Part shown: one piece after another, positions 17,946-25,856 of the stretch | How positions within the stretch are numbered: the first letter of the stretch is position 1 | Layout: each line of letters begins with the position of its first letter | Assembly (NCBI RefSeq): GCF_000192575.1 | Contig: NZ_GL876926.1 | Location: forward strand, 470,994-534,993 | Origin: Novosphingobium nitrogenifigens DSM 19370 | GTDB taxonomy: Bacteria; Pseudomonadota; Alphaproteobacteria; Sphingomonadales; Sphingomonadaceae | Direction of reading: 5' to 3' | Length of the DNA: 64,000 bases | The notes under the pieces: model-generated | What the model saw: the letters and a program-made list of their open reading frames with translations, nothing else | Told to the model about the DNA's origin: nothing | Databases searched by the model: none | Made by a program: the position numbers and the translations under genes

Positions 17946-18020
17946 TGGTGACCCCTACGGGAATCGAACCCGTGTTTCAGCCGTGAAAGGGCCGCGTCCT
18001 AACCGCTAGACGAAGGGGCC
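17946..18020 (-). tRNA. tRNA-Glu (anticodon TTC), copy 1
   Basis: Read on the minus strand, it forms a full cloverleaf. The 7-bp acceptor stem GGCCCCT pairs with AGGGGTC. The anticodon loop is CTTTCAC with TTC, the T arm contains GGTTCGATTCC, and the CCA end is encoded. It is identical to the second copy at 18087-18161. Confidence 0.97.
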
Positions 18021-18086
18021 ATGAAGGCATGCCACTGTAATACCGTCCCAATTATTCCGCAGAGCCGTCGCTCCAATCGGAAGTAA

Positions 18087-18161
18087 TGGTGACCCCTACG
18101 GGAATCGAACCCGTGTTTCAGCCGTGAAAGGGCCGCGTCCTAACCGCTAGACGAAGGGGCC
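18087..18161 (-). tRNA. tRNA-Glu (anticodon TTC), copy 2
   Basis: 75 bases including the encoded CCA, base-for-base identical to the copy at 17946-18020 and in the same direction, 66 bases upstream of it. Both are probably made from one transcript. The spacer between them shows no other gene. Confidence 0.97.
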
Positions 18162-18305
18162 ACTGGGCTGGTGCCGCAGGGCAGGTCCGCGCCTCTATTG
18201 GCACTTCCTTGCCCCGTCAACCCTGTTTTCAAACTCATGACATTTTATCGCCACGCCGACATCGTTTTCCACAGACAAGCCGTGGGAGAGGCCGTCGCGA
18301 CGACC

Positions 18306-20084
18306 TCAATCGGCGAATGCCGCGTCCTCCACATGGAGTTCGGCCGCCGGACGGCTGGCCCAATCGTCGATGCGCGCGCGTCCGGCGAGCCAGAAATGGC
18401 GGCCGTGGTATCCGTGGAGCAAGGCTTGCCCGAGATCGGTCGTCGCTGCACGAAAGGCGATCGCCTTGAATGAGCGCCCGTCGCGTCCGGCAGCGACCAT
18501 GCGGACGTGATCCGTACCGACAAGGTCGCACTTGATCAGGCGCACTGGCCCCACGGCCACGCGCGGGCCGGGCCAGCCGACGCCGAACGGTCCTGCCGCA
18601 TCGAGTGTCTCGACGAGATCGGGGGTCAGCCCGCCGGGCGTGAGAGACAGGTCGATGAGCAAGGTCTGCGCCGCGCGGGCTCGCGCAACATCGCGGGTCA
18701 GCCGCTCTTCGAGGAACGTGTGGAATTCTTCGAGCCGGTCAGGCGCGATGGTCAGCCCACAGGCCATGGCATGGCCGCCACCGGCAACGAGCAGGCCCGC
18801 TTCCCGTGCGGCAATGACCGCCGCGCCCAGATCGACGCCTGCGATCGAGCGCCCCGATCCCTTGCCGTTTCCAGCCTCGTCCGCGTCGAGCGCAATGACC
18901 ACGGTCGGCTTGCCGGTCTTTTCCTTGATACGTCCCGCGACGATGCCGATGACACCCGGGTGCCAGCCTTCGCCCGAAAGGACGTGAACCGCGCGGCCTT
19001 CCTGACGAGCAAGAGCCGTTTCGGCTGCTTCCTGCACTGCTTGTTCAATACCGCGGCGTTCGTCATTGAGTTCGGAAAGGCGTGCGGCGATGTCGCGCGC
19101 TTCGTCCGGATCGGCCGTCGTCAACAGGCGCACGCCGAGCGAGGAATCCCCGATCCGGCCTGCAGCATTGATGCGGGGGCCAAGAGCAAAGCCCAGATCG
19201 CTGCACGTCGGGCTGCGGTTGAGACGGCTGGCGTCGATCAGCGCGGCAAGGCCGGTGTTCTCGCGCCGGGCCAGAACCTTGAGCCCCTGGGCCACGAGCG
19301 CGCGATTGAGGCCCCTGAGTTGAGCCACGTCAGCCACGGTTCCCAGTGCGACGAGATCGAGCAGGCTCATGAGATCGGGCGGACGACGATCACCGAAAAA
19401 GCCGCGTGCGCGCAATTCGCGCAGAGTCGCCACGGCCAGCAGGAATGCCATTCCGACGGCGGCAAGGTGGCCGAAGGCTGCCGCTTCGTCGCTTTCGTCG
19501 AGGCGATTGGGATTGACGAGAGCCATGGCGCGGGGAAGTTCGGCGGCGCACTTGTGGTGGTCGACGACAATGACTTCCACGCCCGCATCGGCGGCCATCG
19601 CCAGCGCTTCATAGGCCATGGCGCCGCAATCAACAGTGACGATCAGGCTGGCGCCTTCGGCTCCCAGTCGGACGAGGGCTTCTCCCGTGGGGCCGTATCC
19701 TTCGAGCAGGCGATCGGGGATATAAGGGCGCGCGCGGACGCCACAGGATGCGAGCAGACGCACGAGCAGGGCCGCACTGGTCGCGCCGTCGACGTCATAG
19801 TCGCCATAGACGGCAATGGCCTCGTTGCGGCCGATGGCGTCGGCAAGGCGAGTCGCAGCCTTGTCCATGTCGCGAAAGATTGACGGATCGGGCAGGAAAT
19901 CGCGCAGGGTCGGTCGGCGGTGCCGGTCGAGGTCGGAACGCTCGACCCCGCGTGCGAGCAGCAACTGGTCGACCAGATTGTCGCCGAGATTGCCGGGATT
20001 GTCGGCGGCAACGTCCATATTGCCGCCGCGCCAGCGCCATGCCTGGCCGGAAAGGGATTGATCGATCGCTGTAACGGGTTTCAT
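18306..20084 (-). CDS. recJ: Single-stranded-DNA-specific exonuclease RecJ
   Basis: 5'-3' exonuclease on single-stranded DNA, acting in recombination and repair. 592 residues, normal length. DHH-family motifs: VYGDYDVDGATSAALL near residue 95, IVTVDCGA, VVDHHKC (the DHH motif), and ALGPRINAAGRIGD. The DHHA1 motif GGGHAMACGLTI is near residue 450, followed by an OB-like C-terminal part. The start at 20084 gives MKPVTAIDQSLSG. It lies upstream of the tRNA-Glu pair on the same strand. The upstream 220 bases hold no gene I can support. Confidence 0.95.
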   Translation of the reverse strand: MKPVTAIDQSLSGQAWRWRGGNMDVAADNPGNLGDNLVDQLLLARGVERSDLDRHRRPTLRDFLPDPSIFRDMDKAATRLADAIGRNEAIAVYGDYDVDGATSAALLVRLLASCGVRARPYIPDRLLEGYGPTGEALVRLGAEGASLIVTVDCGAMAYEALAMAADAGVEVIVVDHHKCAAELPRAMALVNPNRLDESDEAAAFGHLAAVGMAFLLAVATLRELRARGFFGDRRPPDLMSLLDLVALGTVADVAQLRGLNRALVAQGLKVLARRENTGLAALIDASRLNRSPTCSDLGFALGPRINAAGRIGDSSLGVRLLTTADPDEARDIAARLSELNDERRGIEQAVQEAAETALARQEGRAVHVLSGEGWHPGVIGIVAGRIKEKTGKPTVVIALDADEAGNGKGSGRSIAGVDLGAAVIAAREAGLLVAGGGHAMACGLTIAPDRLEEFHTFLEERLTRDVARARAAQTLLIDLSLTPGGLTPDLVETLDAAGPFGVGWPGPRVAVGPVRLIKCDLVGTDHVRMVAAGRDGRSFKAIAFRAATTDLGQALLHGYHGRHFWLAGRARIDDWASRPAAELHVEDAAFAD

Positions 20085-20305
20085 CGCCCCCAGCGTTAGG
20101 CCCTAAACGCGCCAAGCAAAAGAGCATGGCGCTCGATGGGGCGGTGGCTGTATGCTCGCGCCCGGGTCGTTCCAATAGAAATACAGGCCAGGAGTCTCAG
20201 GACCAGGGCCGGATGAACAGGTTCCACGCGTGCAGGACCGTTTCGACCGCTTGCGATGCGGTCGCCGGATCGTGACGCGTGCATCTTGGGGGAAGGGGGA
20301 ACGAC

Positions 20306-21583
20306 ATGTCCGGAAAGAGGAAGTGGTCGATTGCGGCCGTTGCGTCTGTCACTGCATTCGTGGTGGCGGGTGCGGGCATTCTTGCTGCGGTCGACGGGAT
20401 CGAGGCGGCGCAAAGTACGACGGGGCCGATCGCGCGGTACGACATGCGTGCGGGCACGACATCGGGTTTGGGCGCGATGGGTGGCGGGATGAAGGGCGGT
20501 TTCGGTATGGCCATGGGGGGAGGCGGTGGACGCGGCCCCTTGCACGAACTCTGGCTGGAACTGGGATCGACGACCGCATCGCAGGGACAGGCTCCCAAGG
20601 GCGATCATTTCATGCCCGCCGGAGTCCGGCTCGGCCCGTCCGTTCCGCTGCGGACGCCTGAGCCGGTCAAGAGTTCACCGCCGTCGCTGCCCGGCGAACG
20701 TGAGTTTCAACGTCCGCGCGGCCGCATGTTGATCTTCTGGGGATGTGGGGAACATGCCCCGGCCGGGCAGCCGGTGGTGATCGATTTCGCCAAGGTTGCC
20801 GCCGGGCAGATGCCTGCGGACCTGTGGTCGACGCAAGTGCCGCTTGATCGCTGGGTCAGTCCCACGACGAGTCGCACCTATGGCGTCTGGCCCAATACGG
20901 ACGACCGCAAGACGCTTTCGCCCGACAGTGCGCTGCCCGGCGCTCATCGCGTCGTTGCCAATTATGCGCCGGACATGAATTTTAACCTGACGCATGACTT
21001 CATGGCGCCCTTGCGCGTGACGTCGCAGGGGCAACCTTCGGGCGCCATCATCATGCAATGGTCGCCACTTGCCGATGCGACGGGCTATTATGCCTCGCTG
21101 ATGGGTGGAAAAGGCAGTGGCGGTGGACAGGTCGAGGATCTGGTCTGGTGGACGTCATCGGCAAGTCGCGAGTTCGGCGGCGGCCTCTCCGACTGGTTGT
21201 CTCCGGCGACAGTCGCGCCGCTGGTCGCGGGGCGCACCGTGCTGCCGCCTCAGGCTTCGACGTGCACGATCCCGGCCGAAGTCCATGCCGCAGCCCCCAA
21301 TTTCATGATGACGACGATGATCGCCTATGGACCGGAAGAAAGCTTTGCCTATCCGCCGCGACCGACCGATCCGCGTGCGGTCTGGCATATTCAATGGGAA
21401 GCGCGCATTCGCCATCGCTCCATGACCAGCTTCATGCCCGGAATGCCGGGCATGAACGGGATGGATGACGGCGATTCCCGCCAGCGGAAGTCCGATCAGC
21501 CATGCCAGCCCCGGAAAAAGCGCGGGTTTGGCGGTCTGGGTGGACTGATCGGTGGCGCATTGGGAAGCGGGGACGGTTGTTGA
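20306..21583 (+). CDS. Exported protein of unknown function
   Basis: 425 residues. An N-terminal signal or anchor helix (about residues 6-31) is followed by a glycine- and methionine-rich stretch (GAMGGGMKGGFGMAMGGGGG, near 55-75). Two compact regions come next: one containing MLIFWGCGEHAPAGQPVVID and one containing YGPEESFAYPPR. The C-terminus is again Gly-rich, with a terminal cysteine (GGALGSGDGC). The start at 20306 was chosen because a purine-rich GGGGGAAGGGGGA site lies just upstream. I do not recognise a functional family; it looks like a conserved sphingomonad exported protein. It is probably periplasmic or outer-membrane associated. Confidence 0.6.
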   Translation: MSGKRKWSIAAVASVTAFVVAGAGILAAVDGIEAAQSTTGPIARYDMRAGTTSGLGAMGGGMKGGFGMAMGGGGGRGPLHELWLELGSTTASQGQAPKGDHFMPAGVRLGPSVPLRTPEPVKSSPPSLPGEREFQRPRGRMLIFWGCGEHAPAGQPVVIDFAKVAAGQMPADLWSTQVPLDRWVSPTTSRTYGVWPNTDDRKTLSPDSALPGAHRVVANYAPDMNFNLTHDFMAPLRVTSQGQPSGAIIMQWSPLADATGYYASLMGGKGSGGGQVEDLVWWTSSASREFGGGLSDWLSPATVAPLVAGRTVLPPQASTCTIPAEVHAAAPNFMMTTMIAYGPEESFAYPPRPTDPRAVWHIQWEARIRHRSMTSFMPGMPGMNGMDDGDSRQRKSDQPCQPRKKRGFGGLGGLIGGALGSGDGC

Positions 21584-21601
21584 CAGGCCTGTGGACAAGA
21601 T

Positions 21602-22123
21602 GTGGGGGTGGCTGTGGGTAATCCGGCCCCGGCCGCCACGGGTGGCTTGCTGATCGTGTGGCACAGCCGCACCGGCGCCGCGCGGGCAATGGCTGCTGCA
21701 GCTTTTGCGGGCGCGCTGGAGGAAGGTCCGGCGCGGCTGGTCGCGGCAGGACATGCCGGGCCGGAAGATATCCTGTCGGCAGGCGGCTACCTCTTCGTCT
21801 GTCCCGAAAATCTCGGGTCGATGACCGGCGAGATGAAGACTTTTTTCGACCTTAGCTATTATTCCGTAATCGGCAGGATCGAGGGGCGTCCTTATGCCAC
21901 GGCCATCGCCGCCGGTTCGGCGGGGCAGGGGGCAGAGGCGCAGATCGACCGTATCGTCACCGGTTGGCGACTTCGGCGCGTGGCGCCTTCGCTCATCGTC
22001 AACCTTCACGCAGACACGGCGGAAAGCATTCTTGCGGCCAAGACCGTTCATCCCGACGAAATCGCAACCTGTCATGATTTGGGACGATCGCTGGCAGCGG
22101 GCTTGCAACTTGGAATTTTCTGA
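21602..22123 (+). CDS. Flavodoxin-like NAD(P)H-dependent reductase family protein
   Basis: 173 residues. The N-terminus LLIVWHSRTGAARAMAAA matches the FMN phosphate-binding loop of flavodoxin-fold proteins (WHSRTG). It is followed by ILSAGGYLFVCPENLGSMTGEMKTFFDLSYY, the part that in flavodoxin-like proteins lines the isoalloxazine ring (given as a landmark only in part: CPENLGSMTGEMK). GTG codons at 21602, 21608 and 21614 are all possible starts. It follows the exported protein by 18 bases and is probably co-transcribed with it. Substrate unknown. Confidence 0.65.
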   Translation: MGVAVGNPAPAATGGLLIVWHSRTGAARAMAAAAFAGALEEGPARLVAAGHAGPEDILSAGGYLFVCPENLGSMTGEMKTFFDLSYYSVIGRIEGRPYATAIAAGSAGQGAEAQIDRIVTGWRLRRVAPSLIVNLHADTAESILAAKTVHPDEIATCHDLGRSLAAGLQLGIF

Positions 22124-22165
22124 CATTCTGCTCGCAGGTACAGCAATCGCCGGTGCAGTCGCACA

Positions 22166-22978
22166 ATGCCGGGATTTACGCGGGGTCGTCACAAGGTGCC
22201 AGCCGACGAACGGGACAAGCAGGAGCGTCACAGCGGACACGAGGACCGTGCCGCCGTTTCGTCGCGCGCTGCGCCCGTGGCGGGCTTGCTGTTCGCGTCC
22301 GACGCGCGTCCCGGCATCGACGGGTTGCGAACCTTGTCCCAGCGCGGACGGGCTTTCTCGCTCAGTCACGAGGATGCGTCCGGTGGTTGGGCCGAGATTC
22401 TCTGCGATGGCCTGACTTTCGACTGTTGCGGACTGGCGCCGGCGAAAGCAGGCGAGGTGCGGGGCGGCATGCAGTTGATCGGGTTGCCCCGCGACTTTGC
22501 CGCGAGCACTTTGGCGCAGGTCACTTTGGCGCCCGGGCCGCATCTGGCCGGATCGGGGAACCTGCAACCGGTCGTCAGGATCCTGTCCGGGCTTGTCATG
22601 GCATTGGCGCGGATGCCGGGGGTCAGGGCCGTGATCTGGCTCCCTGCGCAAATTGCCATGAGGCCGGAATGGTTCGTCGAGGCGGTTGGGATCTGGCTTA
22701 AAGGCGGTCCGTTTCCCGCATTGGCACTGACCGGGCTTGTCCGCGCGGACGGCGGGATTGCCAGTCGCGGGCTGGCCTATTTCACCGGTCAGGAATTTAT
22801 CCTTTCCGGAAAGGACGGAAAACCGGGGGAAGGCGACTTGCGTGTGGCCATTCGCCTGGTCGACTGGCTCGTCGCGCATGGGCGTGTCGATGCGCCCCGC
22901 GAAGTGACTTTGGTCGGTTTCGGACCCGTTTGGGTGGAGCCTGACAGTCGAAACAGCCTCAAAGCCCGGGTTCTTTAG
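22166..22978 (+). CDS. Conserved hypothetical protein
   Basis: 270 residues if the first ATG is used; a GTG at 22196 would remove ten residues. No signal peptide or membrane helix is clear. The central part contains LQPVVRILSGLVMALARMPG and VIWLPAQIAMRPEWFVEAVG; the C-terminal part LRVAIRLVDWLVAHGRV precedes a beta strand. Codon use and base composition match the neighbours, so it is probably a resident gene. I do not recognise the family. It sits between a flavodoxin-like gene and an AHH-type nuclease gene, all on the same strand. Confidence 0.5.
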   Translation: MPGFTRGRHKVPADERDKQERHSGHEDRAAVSSRAAPVAGLLFASDARPGIDGLRTLSQRGRAFSLSHEDASGGWAEILCDGLTFDCCGLAPAKAGEVRGGMQLIGLPRDFAASTLAQVTLAPGPHLAGSGNLQPVVRILSGLVMALARMPGVRAVIWLPAQIAMRPEWFVEAVGIWLKGGPFPALALTGLVRADGGIASRGLAYFTGQEFILSGKDGKPGEGDLRVAIRLVDWLVAHGRVDAPREVTLVGFGPVWVEPDSRNSLKARVL

Positions 22979-23084
22979 AACCGATTTGGTGCCAAGCGGC
23001 ATATCCCGGGCGCCGGCAATATTTTGTTTACCGTAAATGCGCAGCGTGACTTCCGCATCCGGGGGGGCTGGAGATGACCAGTCC

Positions 23085-23603
23085 ATGAGGTCGACGCGCA
23101 CGGAACTGTCGTTCCGGTCGGTCAATATTCCTGGCACACGTGGGTACCGTTCGGGCCTGCAGCGCCATCACGTCTTGCCGCGTCAAACCATGGCGCGGCA
23201 TGGGATCGGGCAATTGATCGATTGTCTCGGCACCGATCGTATCGGCTTTCACGACTTTCGGCGGAACGGCATGTTGCTGCCTGCCACGGACGAGGAAGCC
23301 TTGCGGCTCGGCCTGCCGCTGCATCGGGGGCCGCACCGTTCCTATAACGAACTCGTCCTTGAACGGATGGGGCAGATCGAGGCCGGTTGGCAAAAGGCGC
23401 GACGGGGGCGGCGCAGCGAGCGTGCCTCGGTCGAAGCATTGATGCGCATCGACCTGTTGCAGCGCGCCTTGCGCCGTCGCCTGCTCAATCCGGGCAGCTG
23501 GCGAGGGCGCACGCTCAATGCACGCGACCCCGCCCTGGATTTCAGCCACCTTGACCGCATGGCTGAATCCCTGTGGATGGAGACCGAGCCGGCGATGGCC
23601 TGA
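23085..23603 (+). CDS. AHH-family HNH/Endo VII-fold nuclease, stand-alone
   Basis: 172 residues. The motif GLQRHHVLPRQ (H28-H29) followed by FHDFRRNGMLLPATDEEA and LPLHRGPHRSYNE is the pattern of the AHH domain, a metal-dependent nuclease of the HNH/Endonuclease VII fold, best known from the C-termini of polymorphic toxins. Here the domain is nearly the whole protein: no secretion or delivery domain precedes it. The last third (RIDLLQRALRRRLLNPG) is helical and basic. ATG at 23085 is preferred; an in-frame ATG at 23037 is possible. No separate immunity gene is evident next to it. Confidence 0.65.
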   Translation: MRSTRTELSFRSVNIPGTRGYRSGLQRHHVLPRQTMARHGIGQLIDCLGTDRIGFHDFRRNGMLLPATDEEALRLGLPLHRGPHRSYNELVLERMGQIEAGWQKARRGRRSERASVEALMRIDLLQRALRRRLLNPGSWRGRTLNARDPALDFSHLDRMAESLWMETEPAMA

Positions 23604-23614
23604 CTGCATCTCTC

Positions 23615-24601
23615 TTACGCGAGATAGGGCGCGCTCTTGTTCGCAAGGGCGGCGGCGGCATCCCGGTATTCGCTCGTGAATCGGGCGACGCGCTCGGCAA
23701 CGCTTTCGACGGCGGTGATGGAGCCGATCCCTTGGCCTGATCCCCAGATGTCCTTCCATGCCTTGGCATCGGTATTGCCGCCCGAACCGAAGTTCATCTT
23801 GGACGGATCGCTTTCCGGCAGGTGGTCGGGGTCGAGACCTGCGGCCACGATCGACGAGCGCAGGTAATTGCCGTGAACGCCGGTAAACAGGCTGGAATAG
23901 ACGATGTCGGCAGCACTACTGTCGACGATGGCCTGCTTGTAGGTGTCGGCCGCGCGAGCTTCATGCGTCGCGATCCAGGCCGAGCCGATATAGGCAAGGT
24001 CGGCGCCCACGGCCTGTGCCGCGAGGATCGAGCGCCCATGCGCGATCGCCCCGGACAAGGCGATGATGCCGTCGAACCACTGGCGGATTTCCTGCACCAG
24101 CGCGAAGGGGGACTGGGCTCCGGCATGGCCTCCGGCACCTGCCGCAACCGGGATCAGGCCGTCTGCACCCTTTTCGATCGCCTTGCGGGCAAAGCGGTCG
24201 TTGATGACGTCATGGAGTACGATCCCGCCCCAGCTGTGGGCAGCCTGATAGACGTCTTCCCGCGCGCCGAGCGAGGTGATCATCAACGGCACCTGCCACT
24301 TGGCGCAAAGGGCGATGTCGTCCTCAAGCCGGTTGTTGGTCTTGTGCACGATCTGGTTGACGGCAAAGGGGGCCGCCGGACGATCGGGATGGGCGCGATT
24401 GTGCGCGGCAAGTTCCTCGGTGATCTGATGCAGCCATTCGTCGAGCTGGCTGAGCGGGCGAGCATTGAGCGAGGGAAAGCTGCCGACGACCCCGGCCTTG
24501 CATTGCGCGATCACCAGTTCGGGGCAGGAAATGATGAACAGCGGCGAAGCGATCACCGGCAGGCGCAAGTTGGCGAACACGGGGGGCAGGGGCATCGGCA
24601 C
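23615..24601 (-). CDS. Nitronate monooxygenase / 2-nitropropane dioxygenase family
   Basis: FMN-dependent TIM-barrel enzyme that oxidises alkyl nitronates. 328 residues. It opens with PPVFANLRLPVIASPLFIIS; the FMN/substrate signature GAGGHAGAQSPFALV lies near residue 145; then GADLAYIGSAWIATHEA near 220. The C-terminal part includes KMNFGSGGNTDAKAWKDIWG, as in many proteobacterial members. Some relatives are enoyl reductases, so the physiological substrate is uncertain. It lies 60 bases downstream of an amidohydrolase gene on the same strand; they may be co-transcribed. Confidence 0.82.
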   Translation of the reverse strand: MPMPLPPVFANLRLPVIASPLFIISCPELVIAQCKAGVVGSFPSLNARPLSQLDEWLHQITEELAAHNRAHPDRPAAPFAVNQIVHKTNNRLEDDIALCAKWQVPLMITSLGAREDVYQAAHSWGGIVLHDVINDRFARKAIEKGADGLIPVAAGAGGHAGAQSPFALVQEIRQWFDGIIALSGAIAHGRSILAAQAVGADLAYIGSAWIATHEARAADTYKQAIVDSSAADIVYSSLFTGVHGNYLRSSIVAAGLDPDHLPESDPSKMNFGSGGNTDAKAWKDIWGSGQGIGSITAVESVAERVARFTSEYRDAAAALANKSAPYLA

Positions 24602-24661
24602 ACTCTCTCGCTTGTGTTTTAAGTGACTGATTAAATCATTAGGCGGACGACCTCCCGCTTG

Positions 24662-25720
24662 TCAAACGCCAAGGGCTTCGATCAGGGAACCAAGGCCGTA
24701 GATCCGCGCCGCCGTTCCCGCGAACAGCGCCTGCTTCTCTGGCGCCGAACACCCCGCCGCCACGCGTTTGAAAGCGTTCCACAAAGTGCGGTAGTCCGCG
24801 CCCCAGCGATCGACCGGAAAATTGCTTTCGAACATGGCCCGATCCGGCCCGAACGCCTTGATGCAGGTTTCGAGATAGGGGCGCCACAAGGCGGCGAGCA
24901 CTTCCGAACTCATTCCGGCGCCAGGGCCCTGTTCCGGCATCCCGCAAAAGGCCATGGCCAGCCCGCCGAGCTTTACCGAGACATTGGGGCATTGTGCCAG
25001 TGTGCGGATCTTTTCCCGCCACAGGTCGAAGCGTTCGTGCAAGTGGCCGCGATACCCCGCGATGTTGAGCGGGGTCCCGCAATGGTCGAGCACGATCGGC
25101 TGGTCGGGAAAGGCCCGCGCGAGGTCGATCACGTCGTCGAGTTGCGGTTCGAGAACCCAGGCGTCGAACGTCAGCCCCAATTCGCCGAGGTGACGGAACC
25201 CGGCGCGGAAGGCGTCCGAGGCATAGAGTCCGGGCGGCGCGTGAAAGGGCGGACCGAGCACCGTCGGGTCGGCGTCCCAGGCGCCCTGATGCCGGATGCC
25301 GCGAAAGCGCGGAGAGGCGGCGGCGAGCGCCTCGAGAACCGGGCGAACCGCATCTCCGGACGTGAGATCGGCGTGGCCCACGATCGCGGCGCAGGGACGA
25401 CCCGGGCCGTACAGTCCGCTTGCGCCTTGGGCCGCGACCCCGTTGACGAAGGCAACTTCCCCGACGCTGCGGAATGCGGGGGCACAGTCGGCATCGTAAA
25501 AGGCGCCGCACTCCATGAACACGGTTCCGACGATGTTGTGACCGCTCGACGTGTCGGCAAGCAGCTGGTCGAACGTGTAATGGGGGGCCAGTGCGATCGC
25601 CGCGATGAACGGATGATGCGGTTCGGGAAATTGGGGGAGGAGTGGGCGCAAGTCCCACAGGTGATGGTGCGGATCGATGATCGGCAGATCCGGCTCGAGA
25701 ACGGCTTCCGGCATGGTCAC
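24662..25720 (-). CDS. Amidohydrolase family 2 (TIM-barrel metal-dependent hydrolase)
   Basis: 352 residues. The metal-binding signature IIDPHHHLWDLRP is near residue 14, VLDHCGTPLNI in the middle, and ESNFPVDRWGADY near residue 300, which matches the amidohydrolase-2 family that includes lactonases and decarboxylases of aromatic acids. Start at 25720 (MTMPEAV) or two codons later at 25714. It runs in the same direction as the nitronate monooxygenase gene that follows, so a small catabolic unit is plausible. The substrate cannot be read. Confidence 0.8.
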   Translation of the reverse strand: MTMPEAVLEPDLPIIDPHHHLWDLRPLLPQFPEPHHPFIAAIALAPHYTFDQLLADTSSGHNIVGTVFMECGAFYDADCAPAFRSVGEVAFVNGVAAQGASGLYGPGRPCAAIVGHADLTSGDAVRPVLEALAAASPRFRGIRHQGAWDADPTVLGPPFHAPPGLYASDAFRAGFRHLGELGLTFDAWVLEPQLDDVIDLARAFPDQPIVLDHCGTPLNIAGYRGHLHERFDLWREKIRTLAQCPNVSVKLGGLAMAFCGMPEQGPGAGMSSEVLAALWRPYLETCIKAFGPDRAMFESNFPVDRWGADYRTLWNAFKRVAAGCSAPEKQALFAGTAARIYGLGSLIEALGV

Positions 25721-25856
25721 TCCCGTATTAACGGTCCCGTCTGCGCGGGACTGGTGCGGGAACTATGGCCGAATGTGCGGGCTCTGCAACCGGATATGAT
25801 TGCGTGTTCGTGACGGGGCGACGTCGTTGCGATGCCGCCCCGTCACGAAGGATTTT

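Noticed and set aside
23027..23037. Short palindrome TTTAC-C-GTAAA before the AHH gene
   Set aside because: Five-base arms are too short to separate from chance and match no known operator with confidence.
21155..23137. Open frame of about 660 codons on the minus strand
   Set aside because: It runs opposite four plus-strand genes, is rich in Arg, Pro and His as shadows are, and has no recognisable domain.
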